Below are positions 7,550-16,700 of a stretch of DNA of 64,000 nt, piece by piece. Source of the stretch: Allobosea sp. BH3 (GTDB lineage: Bacteria; Pseudomonadota; Alphaproteobacteria; Rhizobiales; Beijerinckiaceae); assembly GCF_025499465.1 (NCBI RefSeq), contig NZ_JAIMCA010000007.1, forward strand, positions 124,001-188,000. Direction: 5' to 3'. A program made the translations under genes and the position numbers. Position 1 is the stretch's first letter; each line of letters begins with the position of its first letter. Below the pieces are notes generated by a model. It had not been told where the DNA came from. It saw only the letters and a program-made list of their open reading frames with translations, and did no database searches.

Positions 7550-9304
7550 TCAGGCGACGGCGTTCTGCGCATTCTCCCCGCTTTCGCTCATCTGCGCGGC
7601 GTGGAGCCTGCGATAGCGGCCTTCCTGGCGGGCCAGAAGCTGGGCGTGGCTACCCTGCTCGACGACCTTCCCGTTCTCGACGACGACGATCCGGTCCGCA
7701 TTGGCGATGGTCGCCAGCCGGTGGGCGATGACGAGCGTGGTCCGCCCCTGCGAGAGTTCCGTCAGCGATTGCTGGATCGCCTTCTCGGTCTCCGTGTCCA
7801 GCGCGGAGGTGGCCTCGTCAAGGATCAGGATCGGCGGGTTCTTCAGGAAGATGCGGGCGATGGCGAGCCGCTGCTTCTGGCCGCCGGAGAGCTTGACCCC
7901 GCGCTCGCCGATGACCGTATCGAGCCCTTCGGGCAGGGCCGCGATGACGCCGTCGAGCCGGGCGCGCTTGGCCGCCTCCCGGATCGCCTCGTCGGAGGCG
8001 TCGAGCCGGCCATAGGCGATGTTCTCGCGGATGGTGCCGGCGAACAGGAACACGTCCTGCTGCACGATGCCGATATTCGAGCGCAGCGACTTCAGCGTCA
8101 TGTCGCGGATGTCGATGCCGTCGATCAGGATCGCGCCGCCGGAGACCTCGTAGAAGCGCGGCAGCAGCGAGCACACGGTCGTCTTGCCGGCGCCGGAGGG
8201 GCCGACGAAGGCGATCGTCTCGCCGGCCGTGATGCCGAGATCGAGCCCGGCGACTACCGGCCGGTCCGGGCTGTAGCCGAAGCGCACGTCGCGATAGGCG
8301 ATGTCGCCCCTGAGCCGCGTCATCTCGGCGGCACCGGGCCGGTCGGCGATGTCGGGACGCGTCGCCAGGAAGGCGAGGTAGCGCTGGAAGCCGGCGATCC
8401 CCTTCGGATAGCTCTCGATGACGGCGTTGATCTTGTCGACCGGGCGGAAAAACACGCCCACCAGCAGCAGGAAGCCGACGAATCCGCCCGCTGAAAGCTC
8501 GCCGCGCACGACGAACCAGCCGCCCGCCAGCATCACGACGACCTGTACGAAGCGCATCGAGAGATAGGAGAGCGAGGTCGAGGCGGCCATCAGCTTGTAG
8601 GCGGCGAGCTTGGTGTCGCGGTAATTGCGGTTACTCTCGGCGAAGAGCCGGCGCTCATGGTCCTCGTTGGCGAAGGCCTGGACCACGCGGATGCCGCCGA
8701 CATTCTCCTCGATGCGGGCATTGAAATCGCCGACGCTGCGGTAGAGCGCGTGCCAGTTCGTGGTCATGCGGCTGCCGTAGCGGATGGTGACGAAGGCCGT
8801 GAGCGGTACGACGAGCGCGGTCACGACGGCGAGTTGAGGATGCACCCACAGCATCAGCGCGAAGGCGCCGATCAGGGTCATGATCGCGATGAACAGGTCC
8901 TCCGGGCCGTGATGGGCGACCTCTCCGATCTCCTCGAGGTCCTTGGTCAGCCTCGCGACGAGGTGGCCGGTCTTCTGGTTGTCGAAGAAGCCGAAGGAAA
9001 GCTTCTGCAGATGGTCGAAGGCCTTGGCGCGCATCTCGGTCTCGATGCCGATGCCGAGCATGTGCCCCCAATAGACGACGATCACCTGCAGCCCGGCGCT
9101 GAGCAGATAGGCGACGAGCAGGCCGGCTGCCGCCAGCGCGATCAGGCCGAGCTCCCCGGTCGGCAGGAGCCGGTCGATGAACAGCGTCACGGCGACAGGA
9201 AAGGCGAGCTCCAGCAGGCCGGCCGCGACCGCGCTGCAAAAGTCCAGCAAGAACAGGCCGCGATGCGGCCGGTAATAGGCGGCGAACCGCTTGATCAGGT
9301 CCAT
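7550..9304 (-). CDS. ABC exporter, fused permease-ATPase
   Basis: A 584-residue half-transporter of the MsbA/ABCB type. An N-terminal six-helix exporter domain (about 15-300) is followed by an ATPase domain with Walker A GPSGAGKTT (near 370), signature LSGGQ and Walker B ILILDEATSALD. It lies 20 bases downstream of the fhuC-like ATPase gene on the same strand and is probably co-transcribed with it. That links it to siderophore traffic, either exporting a siderophore or recycling it after iron release, but the sequence does not give the cargo. The ATG at 9304 follows GGAG; an in-frame TTG precedes it. Confidence 0.93.
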   Translation of the reverse strand: MDLIKRFAAYYRPHRGLFLLDFCSAVAAGLLELAFPVAVTLFIDRLLPTGELGLIALAAAGLLVAYLLSAGLQVIVVYWGHMLGIGIETEMRAKAFDHLQKLSFGFFDNQKTGHLVARLTKDLEEIGEVAHHGPEDLFIAIMTLIGAFALMLWVHPQLAVVTALVVPLTAFVTIRYGSRMTTNWHALYRSVGDFNARIEENVGGIRVVQAFANEDHERRLFAESNRNYRDTKLAAYKLMAASTSLSYLSMRFVQVVVMLAGGWFVVRGELSAGGFVGFLLLVGVFFRPVDKINAVIESYPKGIAGFQRYLAFLATRPDIADRPGAAEMTRLRGDIAYRDVRFGYSPDRPVVAGLDLGITAGETIAFVGPSGAGKTTVCSLLPRFYEVSGGAILIDGIDIRDMTLKSLRSNIGIVQQDVFLFAGTIRENIAYGRLDASDEAIREAAKRARLDGVIAALPEGLDTVIGERGVKLSGGQKQRLAIARIFLKNPPILILDEATSALDTETEKAIQQSLTELSQGRTTLVIAHRLATIANADRIVVVENGKVVEQGSHAQLLARQEGRYRRLHAAQMSESGENAQNAVA

Positions 9305-9327
9305 CAAGGTCTCCGCGGGATCGCGCT

Positions 9328-10191
9328 TCAGGCGGGAAGGGCGATCGGGCGCTGCGTCTGTGGATGCGCGAGGACGCTCATCTCGAGGCCGTAGATACGG
9401 GCAAGCTGCTGCGAGGTCATCACCTGATCCGGCGTTCCCCTGACGATCATCCTGCCCGAATGCAACGCGATGATCTCGTCGCAGAAGCGCGCGGCCATGT
9501 TGACGTCATGCAGCACGACGACGACGCCGAGCCCGCGTTCCGCCGAGAGCCGGTGCACCAGCGAGAGCACCTCGATCTGATGGGCTATGTCGAGGGCCGA
9601 GGTCGGCTCGTCGAGGAGCAGGCATTCGGCGTCCTGCGCGACCAGCATCGCGAGCCAGACGCGCTGGCGCTCGCCGCCGGAGAGGGTATCGACCAGCCGG
9701 TCGGCGAAGGGCTCGACATCGGTGAGCGCCATGGCTTCCGCGACCTTCTCGCGGTCCTTCGCCCCGAAGCGGCCCAGCGCGCCGTGCCAGGGATAGCGAC
9801 CGAGCGCGACCAGTTCCTTGACCAGCATGCCTGAGGAGGGCGGGGTCTGCTGCGGCAGATAGGCGACCTTGCGCGCGAAGGCGCGGCCGCTCCAGTCGTT
9901 CAGTGCCTTGCCCTCGAAGCGGATCGTGCCGCCCGAGGCGGGCTGCTGGCGGGCCATCAGCTTGAGCAGCGTCGACTTGCCGGAGCCATTATGGCCGATG
10001 AGACCGATCACGCGGCGTGCGGGCAGGGACAAGGAGAGGGGCGCGAGCAGATCGCGACCGGGCACGCTGAAGGAAGCGCCCTCCAGTTCGAAAAGATCGG
10101 CTTGGCCGGCCGCATCTGCCCGCGCCAGCGAAAGGGCTGGCGCCGCCAGCGGGCCATTTCCGGCCGGAAGTGCAGGGGCCGTGCTTTCCAT
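9328..10191 (-). CDS. fhuC: iron-siderophore ABC transporter ATP-binding protein (FhuC-like)
   Basis: A 287-residue ATPase of the FecCD-type uptake family. It has a roughly 30-residue N-terminal extension, Walker A GHNGSGKST, the FhuC/FepC-type segment KVAYLPQQTPPSSGMLVKEL and GRYPWHGALGRFG, signature LSGGERQRVWLAM, Walker B CLLLDEPTSALD and the H-loop VVVLHDVNMAARFCDE. It should energise the fused FhuB-like permease encoded 4.4 kb away on the other strand, since no other ATPase of this class is present. It shares a strand with the AraC regulator upstream and the exporter downstream. Confidence 0.92.
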   Translation of the reverse strand: MESTAPALPAGNGPLAAPALSLARADAAGQADLFELEGASFSVPGRDLLAPLSLSLPARRVIGLIGHNGSGKSTLLKLMARQQPASGGTIRFEGKALNDWSGRAFARKVAYLPQQTPPSSGMLVKELVALGRYPWHGALGRFGAKDREKVAEAMALTDVEPFADRLVDTLSGGERQRVWLAMLVAQDAECLLLDEPTSALDIAHQIEVLSLVHRLSAERGLGVVVVLHDVNMAARFCDEIIALHSGRMIVRGTPDQVMTSQQLARIYGLEMSVLAHPQTQRPIALPA

Positions 10192-10281
10192 GATGACTCG
10201 CCTTCGGGTCCGCTGAGCATCGTCAGCGTTTCTTCGACCTACACCGCAGGGACGAAGGGTGAAAGTGGGCGCGCGGCAGCT

Positions 10282-11169
10282 TCAGCCCACAAGCGCCGAG
10301 CCGCGCCGCCAGGCGGCAGGCGTCTCACCGACCATGCGCCGGAAGACCCGCGTGAAATGCGCCTGGTCGGAGAAGCCGGCCTCCGCCGCGATCTCGGTCA
10401 GCGGCCGGTCGCCCGCCGCGAGCAGGCGCTGGCCGCGTTCGATCCTGGCCTTGAGCTGCCATTGATGCGGCGGCAGGCCGGTCGAGGCCTTGAAGGCGTG
10501 GCTGAAATGGGACTGCGACATGCCGACGAGCTCGGCGAGGTTCTGCAGGCGGATCGTGCCGGCGGCGTGCTCGACGATATAGTCGGTCGCGGCCTTGATC
10601 TGAGCGCTGGACAGCGGCGTCCGGCGCCGGGGCGCGCTGCCGCGCACGCCGAAGAGGTCGATCAGCACCGCTAGCACCAGCCCGTCGCCATAGAGATCGT
10701 GCCGGGCATGAGGCTCGGCGCATTCGCCGGCGATCAGCCGGGCCAGTGTCTGGATGCGCTCGTTCGAGAACATGATGCGCGGCTGCATCAGCAACTCAGG
10801 AGACAAGGCCTCGCCGAGCCGCTCGCTCACCTCGGCCGCGTCGAAATGCAGGTCGAGATGGCGGATGCGCATGCGCTGCTGCGTGCGGCCCCAGACCGGC
10901 ACGCCCGCCGGCATGAAGCTGATCGAATGGACGCGGCCACGGCTGGAGATGCCGGGATCCGAAGGGTTCAACCGCGTCTCGAAATTGCCGCCGACCTTGT
11001 CGAGCACAACGAAGAGCCGCGGATGTTCTGAAACGTATTCGCCGCTCGCCCCGGCCTGGCATTCAGCCTGCCAGAGATCGGCGACGACGCCGTTCCAGAC
11101 CCGGTATTTGAGCGCGCCGATGACGCTGATGCCTTCGCGAACCGAACGCATGCGCGGCTGGAAACCCAT
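10282..11169 (-). CDS. AraC family regulator of the siderophore locus
   Basis: A regulator of about 295 residues with a C-terminal double helix-turn-helix AraC domain (RLQNLAELVGMSQSHFSHAF, then RPLTEIAAEAGFSDQAHFTR and FRRMVGETPAAWRR). The N-terminal part is a cupin-like effector domain. The frame stays open upstream to an ATG at 11265, but the ATG at 11169 follows GAAGAGG and starts at MGFQPRMRSV, so I take it as the start. It is divergent from the TonB receptor gene and upstream of fhuC, the usual place for a siderophore-responsive activator (compare PchR and AlcR). Confidence 0.9.
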   Translation of the reverse strand: MGFQPRMRSVREGISVIGALKYRVWNGVVADLWQAECQAGASGEYVSEHPRLFVVLDKVGGNFETRLNPSDPGISSRGRVHSISFMPAGVPVWGRTQQRMRIRHLDLHFDAAEVSERLGEALSPELLMQPRIMFSNERIQTLARLIAGECAEPHARHDLYGDGLVLAVLIDLFGVRGSAPRRRTPLSSAQIKAATDYIVEHAAGTIRLQNLAELVGMSQSHFSHAFKASTGLPPHQWQLKARIERGQRLLAAGDRPLTEIAAEAGFSDQAHFTRVFRRMVGETPAAWRRGSALVG

Positions 11170-11398
11170 CCTGACCTCTTCCGATGGCGGGGCGGTTGCG
11201 CCGCATTGCGTGACCGAAATGCAACGCGAAGGCAAGACTATAGCTGCGCGCCCAAGAACGTTCAATGCATGGCAGGAACGATCAATCCCAATTATCGCAA
11301 CGATGATACGGGATCGAACAAAGCGTTACTCGCATTTTGAATGATTCTAAATTTGAGTAATTCTGATCAAGGACGCAAGGCTGGGGATTGATCTGAGT

Positions 11399-13618
11399 AT
11401 GTGCTACGTTCGTAACATGAAGATGCAATTTATTCTTTGCTCCACTGCGTCTGCGGCCGCGCTTCTTTACGGTGCGGCGGCGTTTTCCCAGACTTCGCCT
11501 CAGCCGACGGTGCAGCTCGATACGATCACGGTCGAAGGCCAGGCCGAGACGGCGACCGGCCCGGTTAACGGCTATGTCGCCACGCGCTCGGCCACCGGCT
11601 CGAAGGACAACACGCCGATCATTGCGATTCCGCAGGCGGTTTCCGTCGTCGGGCGCGAGGAGATCGACGACCGCAAGGCGCTCAAGGTCGACGAGGCGCT
11701 GCGCTATACCGCCGGCGTGGCCGCCCAGACCTTCGGCCCCGATCCCGATACGGACTGGTTCTTCATCCGCGGCTTCCAGGCGACACAGACCGGCGTCTTC
11801 ATGGATGGGCTGCAGCTCTATTCCTACGGCTTCGGCGGCTTCCAGATCGATCCGTTCCTGCTGGAGCGCGTCGAGGTGCTGAAAGGTCCGGCCTCGGTGC
11901 TCTATGGCGGCGCCAATCCGGGCGGCATCATCAACCTCGTTAGCAAGCGCCCCAACGGCAAGAATTTCGGATTCGTCGAGGCCGGCATCAACAATTTCGG
12001 CAATGCCTATAGCGCCTTCGACATCGGCGTCAGCGACAAGGCGGGCGTCTGGAGCACGCGCCTGACCGGCAAGATCTCCGGCGGCGACCAGTACACCGAT
12101 TATTCCAAGGATTTCCGCGGCGTGATCATGCCGCAGATCACCTATCAGCCCACGGGCGCGACCCGCTTCACCGCCTACGGCATGTATGCGGCGCTCGACC
12201 AGGTCCACGTCGGCGGTGGCTTCCTGCCTTATGTCGGCACGGTGGTGAACGCGCCCTTCGGCAAGATCCCCCGCAAGGCCTTCTATGGCGAGCCGGCCAT
12301 CGACGATCAGGAGCGCACCCAGACGCTGCTCGGCTATGAGTTCCAGCACCAGTTGGCCAACAACTGGAACTTCACGCAGAACCTGCGCTACGGCGTGATG
12401 ACGGGCTCGCAGCTCGGGCCGTATGGCTATGGCTATTTCGGGCCGGATGCGCTCTTCGGCAATCGTTTCCAGCCGCTCGGCCCCGATTATCAGCTTTACC
12501 GTATCGGCTTCCAGGAGCGGACGCGGGTCCAGACCTTCACGGTCGACAATCGCGTCGACGGCAAGGTCGACACCGGGCCGCTGCAGCATTCGCTGCTGTT
12601 CGGCGTCGACTACAAGTACTTCAATATCGATCACACCCAGGCCTCGGGCGGCGCGACGCCGATCAGCGTCACCAACCCGGTCTATGGCGCGCCGCAGGGC
12701 CTGCCCGGGGTCTATCTCGACCAGGACCTCAAGCACCATCAGCTCGGCTTCTACGCGCAGGACCAGATCCGCTTCGGTGGCGGCTGGCTGCTGACGCTGA
12801 ACGGCCGCTACGACTATGTCGACAAGAAGTCGGTCAGCGCGCCGGGGCTGCTGTTCTCGCCGAGCTACGAGAAGAAGGAGGCCGCCTGGAGCGGGCGCGC
12901 CGGCCTCGGCTACGAGTTCGCCAGCGGGCTCACACCCTATGTCAGCGCGGCGACGTTCTTCAATCCTGTGTTCGATGCGAATCCGAACCTCACGGGCGGC
13001 GCGGCCCAGCCCTTCCGCCCGGAAGAGGGGCGGCAGTTCGAGGCGGGCGTGAAGTACAAACCAACCTTCATGGACGCGCTGTTCACGGCCTCGTTCTTCC
13101 ACCTGACCAAGCAGAACGTGCTGAACCCGGCGCCGACCGTGATCAACCCCTTCGCCCAGAACCAGCTCGGCGAAGTGACCTCGCGCGGCTTCGAGTTCGA
13201 GGCCAAGGCCAACATCACCAAGGATCTGAAGCTGCTCGCCTCCTTCACCGCCTTCGATCTGAAGACGACCAAGGACATGCGCCCGGCGCTGGTCGACAAG
13301 ACGCCCATCGTCGTTCCGGAGGTGATGGCTTCGGGCTGGCTCGACTACACCGTGCCGGACGGCTTCTTCAAAGGCGTCGGGCTCGGTGCGGGCGTCCGCT
13401 ATGTCGGCCGTTCCTTCGCCGATGCCGAGAACACGCTGAAGGTGCCGTCCGCGACGCTGGTCGATGCCGCGATCCGCTACCAGATCGGCAACTGGGGTAT
13501 GGCGGTGAACGTCACCAACCTGTTCGACAAGGCCTATGTGAAGAGCTGCAACGGCTATTCCGGCTGCGGCTACGGCGATGCCCGCACCGTCACCGTCTCG
13601 GCGAACTACCGCTGGTAG
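11399..13618 (+). CDS. TonB-dependent siderophore receptor (FhuA/FhuE-like)
   Basis: An outer-membrane receptor of 739 residues, or 733 if the second Met (ATG at 11417, before KMQFILC) is the start. A signal peptide ends near A-F-S-Q. The plug follows, with V-Q-L-D-T-I-T-V-E-G near a TonB box and the plug motif V-E-V-L-K-G-P-A-S-V-L-Y-G-G-A-N-P-G-G-I near 160-180 typical of ferric-siderophore receptors. The 22-strand barrel ends in the usual aromatic residue (V-S-A-N-Y-R-W). It should bind a ferric hydroxamate and pass it to the FhuD-like protein encoded next. The promoter must lie in the A+T-rich gap 11266-11398; I found no convincing Fur box there. Confidence 0.94.
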   Translation: MCYVRNMKMQFILCSTASAAALLYGAAAFSQTSPQPTVQLDTITVEGQAETATGPVNGYVATRSATGSKDNTPIIAIPQAVSVVGREEIDDRKALKVDEALRYTAGVAAQTFGPDPDTDWFFIRGFQATQTGVFMDGLQLYSYGFGGFQIDPFLLERVEVLKGPASVLYGGANPGGIINLVSKRPNGKNFGFVEAGINNFGNAYSAFDIGVSDKAGVWSTRLTGKISGGDQYTDYSKDFRGVIMPQITYQPTGATRFTAYGMYAALDQVHVGGGFLPYVGTVVNAPFGKIPRKAFYGEPAIDDQERTQTLLGYEFQHQLANNWNFTQNLRYGVMTGSQLGPYGYGYFGPDALFGNRFQPLGPDYQLYRIGFQERTRVQTFTVDNRVDGKVDTGPLQHSLLFGVDYKYFNIDHTQASGGATPISVTNPVYGAPQGLPGVYLDQDLKHHQLGFYAQDQIRFGGGWLLTLNGRYDYVDKKSVSAPGLLFSPSYEKKEAAWSGRAGLGYEFASGLTPYVSAATFFNPVFDANPNLTGGAAQPFRPEEGRQFEAGVKYKPTFMDALFTASFFHLTKQNVLNPAPTVINPFAQNQLGEVTSRGFEFEAKANITKDLKLLASFTAFDLKTTKDMRPALVDKTPIVVPEVMASGWLDYTVPDGFFKGVGLGAGVRYVGRSFADAENTLKVPSATLVDAAIRYQIGNWGMAVNVTNLFDKAYVKSCNGYSGCGYGDARTVTVSANYRW

Positions 13619-13638
13619 TCGGTGCAACCCGCCGCTAT

Positions 13639-13669
13639 CGAAGGCCGCGGCCCGGCGCTGCGGCCTTCG
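13639..13669 (+). repeat. 10-bp perfect stem-loop between receptor and fhuD-like genes
   Basis: CGAAGGCCGC (13639-13648) pairs exactly with GCGGCCTTCG (13660-13669) around an 11-base loop. No T-run follows, so it is unlikely to be a strong terminator. It sits in the 68-base gap between the TonB receptor and the next gene, where it could lower downstream expression or protect the receptor mRNA. Confidence 0.6.
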
Positions 13670-13686
13670 GCTATGCTAAAGTCAGC

Positions 13687-14577
13687 ATGATCCCTACCAA
13701 GCCATCTCCCACACGACGCAGCGCGCTGGCGCTCTTGGCCGCAGCCGGCCTGCCGCTGCCTGCGCAGGCCGCAGGTCTGCGTATCGCGACCGTCGACTGG
13801 TCGGTGCTGGAAACCCTGCTCGCCCTCGATGCCCCGCCCGTCGCGGCGCCGGAGCTGCTGCAGTTCCGCGAGGTCGCGGTCGAGCCGGCGGTGCCCGCGA
13901 GCGTCACCGATCTCGGCCTGCGCGGCACGATCAATTTCGAACTGCTGCTCTTGTCGCGACCGGAGTTGATCTTCTCGTCGAGCTTCTATGTCGGCTCCGA
14001 GCCGCGGCTGCGACGGATCGCGCCGGTCGAGAGCTTTTCCGTTTATGCCGCCGGACGGCCGCCCTATGAGCCCGCGCTCGCCATGACCCGCGGCATCGGC
14101 GCGCGGCTCGGCATCGCCGCGCGGGCCGAGCGCTACATCGCCGAGACCGAGGCCGAGCTTGCCAGCCTGCGCGAGAAGCTGAAGCCCTATGCCTCGCGCC
14201 CGGTGATCCCGATTAATCTTGGCGACGCGCGGCACATGCGGGTCTTCGGAGGCGATAGCCTGTTCGGCGAGGTGCTGAAGCGGCTCGGCCTCGCCAATGC
14301 CTGGGTGGACCAGACGAGCTATTCCGCAATGGCGCCGATCGGCCTGGAAGCGCTCGCGCGCGTGCCGGACGCCTTCATCGCGTTGATCCCGCCCGTGCCG
14401 CCGGGAGCGATGGAAACGCTTGCGCGCAGCGCCTTCTGGAATGCGCTGCCCAATTTGCGCGAAGGCCGGCTGCTCCCGCTCGCCTCGATCAATCCCTATG
14501 GCGGGTTGCCGGCTGCACGGCGCTTTGCGCGGCTGCTGACCGAGGCCTTGCTCAAGGCGGGGTCCGCGCATGGCTGA
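13687..14577 (+). CDS. fhuD: iron-siderophore ABC transporter substrate-binding protein (FhuD-like)
   Basis: A 296-residue periplasmic binding protein of the helical-backbone class that carries siderophores to FhuB. A Tat-like signal (P-T-R-R-S-A-L-A-L-L-A-A-A-G-L-P ... A-Q-A) precedes the mature part beginning GLRIATVDWSVLETL. The central ELLLLSRPELIFSS and the late S-I-N-P-Y-G-G-L-P-A-A-R-R-F match FhuD. Its end overlaps the start of the permease gene by 8 bases (ATGGCTGA), so the two are translationally coupled. Confidence 0.92.
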   Translation: MIPTKPSPTRRSALALLAAAGLPLPAQAAGLRIATVDWSVLETLLALDAPPVAAPELLQFREVAVEPAVPASVTDLGLRGTINFELLLLSRPELIFSSSFYVGSEPRLRRIAPVESFSVYAAGRPPYEPALAMTRGIGARLGIAARAERYIAETEAELASLREKLKPYASRPVIPINLGDARHMRVFGGDSLFGEVLKRLGLANAWVDQTSYSAMAPIGLEALARVPDAFIALIPPVPPGAMETLARSAFWNALPNLREGRLLPLASINPYGGLPAARRFARLLTEALLKAGSAHG

Positions 14578-16567
14578 CGCCGCCCGGCCCGCGCGCCTGC
14601 GCCCCGCCGGCCATCCCGGCGCCTGGCTGCTGGCTGCGCTGATGGCGGCCGTTCTCCTCGCCGTCGTCATAGCGACGCGTCCGCCGCTGCCGGCTTCGCC
14701 CGCGCTCGCCCGGACGCTCGAAAGCATCCTGCTCTGGCAGAGCCTGATTCCGCGCGCCGTCACGGCGCTGATCTGCGGCGCTTCGCTGGGGTTGGCCGGC
14801 ATGCTGCTGCAGCGCGTGCTGCGCAACCCGATCGCCGATGCCTCGACGCTCGGCATCGCCTCCGGGGCCCAGCTCGCGCTGACCGTCGCGACGGCCTATG
14901 CGCCCGCGCTGATGGTGCTTTCCAGCGAGGGCGTCGCGCTCGTCGGCGGTGTCGCCGCCGTCGCGCTCGTCCTTGGGCTGAGCTGGCGGCGCGGGCTCGA
15001 CCCGATGACGGTTGTTCTTTCAGGCATGGTCGTTTCGCTGGTCGCGGCCGCCGCGAGCGCCGCCGTCATCCTCGCCAAGGGCGAATATGTGCTCTCGCTG
15101 TTCATCTGGGGCGCCGGCTCGCTCAACCAGCAGAGTTGGGATGCGGTTCTGGCGCTCGGCCCGCGCCTCGTGCTCGGCCTCGCCGCCGCGGCGCTGCTGC
15201 TGCGGCCGCTCGCGCTGCTCGGGCTCGACGAGGATGTGGCGCGGGGCCTGGGCCTCGCTTTGCATGCGACACGTTTCGCCGTTCTCGGCATCGCCGTCTG
15301 GCTGGCGGCGAGCGTCACGGCCGAGGTTGGCGTTATCGGCTTCGTCGGCCTTGCCGCACCGGCGCTGGCGCGCGAGCTCGGCGCGCGCACGCCGCGGCAG
15401 ATGCTGCTGGCCGCGCCGACGCTCGGCGCGCTGCTGCTCTCGATCACCGACAGTGCCGTGCAACTGCTCGGCTCCGGCTTCAATGATTTCGCGCCGACCG
15501 GCGCCGCGACCGCCCTGTTCGGCGGCCCCTTGCTGCTCTGGCTGATGCGGCGCGTTCCACCGGCTCTGCCGCCGCAGGCGAGCGACCCGGCCTTGCGCTC
15601 CGGCCGGACGCTGCGCTCGCTCCGCGCTCTCGGTCCAATCGCCGTGCTCATCGCCGCGCTTGCCGCGCTCGGACTGCTGCTCGGACGAGGGCCGGGGGGG
15701 TGGGAGCTTGCAACCGGCTCGCTCTTTTCGGAGCTGCTGCCTTTTCGCGGGCCGCGCCTCGTCGCCGCAGGGGCGGCCGGTGCGCTGCTGGGAGCCGCTG
15801 GCTGCCTGATGCAGCGGCTCACGGCCAATCCGCTCGCGGGGCCCGAGGTGCTGGGTGTCAGCGCCGGCGGCGGTGTCGGGCTACTGCTCGCGCTGACGCT
15901 CCTGCCGGCGGGCCCCTTCGCGATGCTGGGAGGCATCGCGGTCGGCTCGCTTTCCGTGCTCCTCGTCATGCTGCTCTTCGCCGCTCGTCCGGGCATCGGG
16001 CCGCAGCGGCTGCTGCTGGCCGGCATCGCCATGGGCGCACTCTGCATGGCGCTGGTTTCGACGGCACTCGCGCAGGGCGATTTGCGCGCCTACATGCTGC
16101 TGGTCTGGCTATCGGGATCGACCAACCGGGCCGGCGAGATCGAAGCCTGGACCGGCCTGATCGCCTGTGTCGTGTTGATCGCGCCCGTGCTGCTCGCGGT
16201 GCGCTGGCTCGACATGCTGCCGCTCGGAGAGGCGACGAGCCGCAGCCTCGGTCTGCCAGTCCAAGGCAGCCGCATCGGCCTTGCTGGCCTGGCCGCGTTG
16301 ATGACGGCGGTTGCATCGCTGCTCGTCGGGCCGCTGAGCCTGATCGGGCTGATCGCCCCGCATATGGCGCGGCTCGCGGGCTTCGCGCGCAGCCGCGACC
16401 AGCTGATCGCTTCCGTGCTGATCGGCTGCGGGGTGATGATCCTGGCGGACTGGCTCGCGCGTCTGGTCGCGTTTCCCTATCAGATGCCGGTCGGGCTGTT
16501 CGCCGCTCTGATCGGCGGACCTTATCTGATCTGGCTGCTCAACCGCGGGGGAAGCCGGCAGGGCTGA
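14570..16567 (+). CDS. fhuB: fused iron-siderophore ABC permease (FhuB-like)
   Basis: A 665-residue integral membrane protein made of two tandem FecCD permease domains, the arrangement of FhuB. Half one (about 15-330) has LAGMLLQRVLRNPIADASTL and V-G-F-V-G-L-A-A-P-A-L-A-R; half two (about 350-660) has AAGCLMQRLTANPLAGPEVL and LSLIGLIAPHMARLAGF. The G-L-x-x-P-H/A-x-A-R loops contact the ATPase. With both halves in one chain it needs only the FhuC-like ATPase, encoded at 9328-10191 on the other strand. It is convergent with the hydrolase gene downstream. Confidence 0.95.
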   Translation: MADAARPARLRPAGHPGAWLLAALMAAVLLAVVIATRPPLPASPALARTLESILLWQSLIPRAVTALICGASLGLAGMLLQRVLRNPIADASTLGIASGAQLALTVATAYAPALMVLSSEGVALVGGVAAVALVLGLSWRRGLDPMTVVLSGMVVSLVAAAASAAVILAKGEYVLSLFIWGAGSLNQQSWDAVLALGPRLVLGLAAAALLLRPLALLGLDEDVARGLGLALHATRFAVLGIAVWLAASVTAEVGVIGFVGLAAPALARELGARTPRQMLLAAPTLGALLLSITDSAVQLLGSGFNDFAPTGAATALFGGPLLLWLMRRVPPALPPQASDPALRSGRTLRSLRALGPIAVLIAALAALGLLLGRGPGGWELATGSLFSELLPFRGPRLVAAGAAGALLGAAGCLMQRLTANPLAGPEVLGVSAGGGVGLLLALTLLPAGPFAMLGGIAVGSLSVLLVMLLFAARPGIGPQRLLLAGIAMGALCMALVSTALAQGDLRAYMLLVWLSGSTNRAGEIEAWTGLIACVVLIAPVLLAVRWLDMLPLGEATSRSLGLPVQGSRIGLAGLAALMTAVASLLVGPLSLIGLIAPHMARLAGFARSRDQLIASVLIGCGVMILADWLARLVAFPYQMPVGLFAALIGGPYLIWLLNRGGSRQG

Positions 16568-16643
16568 CGCCGCCGAGCTTCGCGGGCTGACGGTCGTCGG
16601 GCGAGGGCAGAGTTGGAGGCTGTGGGCTTCCGGCGAAGCGCAA

Positions 16644-16672
16644 CGTCATCCCAGGCTGGACCCGGGATGACG
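16644..16672. repeat. short intergenic hairpin between convergent genes
   Basis: CGTCATCCC (16644-16652) pairs with GGGATGACG (16664-16672). The loop contains GGCTGGACCC. The same GTCATCCC/GGGATGAC theme recurs near 23.2 kb, so this is one of a family of dispersed palindromic intergenic repeats. It may act as a two-way transcription barrier between fhuB and the hydrolase. Confidence 0.55.
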
Positions 16673-16700
16673 CGATGGTTGCTTGCAACGCCAGCGCGTG

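Noticed and set aside
11266-11398. Fur or iron-control (ICE) box before the TonB receptor
   Set aside because: The A+T-rich gap has pieces such as GATTCTAAATTTGAG, but no site matches either consensus well enough to call.
11282-13627. A 781-codon open frame antisense to the TonB receptor gene
   Set aside because: The plus-strand frame has a signal peptide, plug and barrel motifs. The antisense frame is Arg/Glu/Ala-rich with no motif and is open because of high G+C codon bias.
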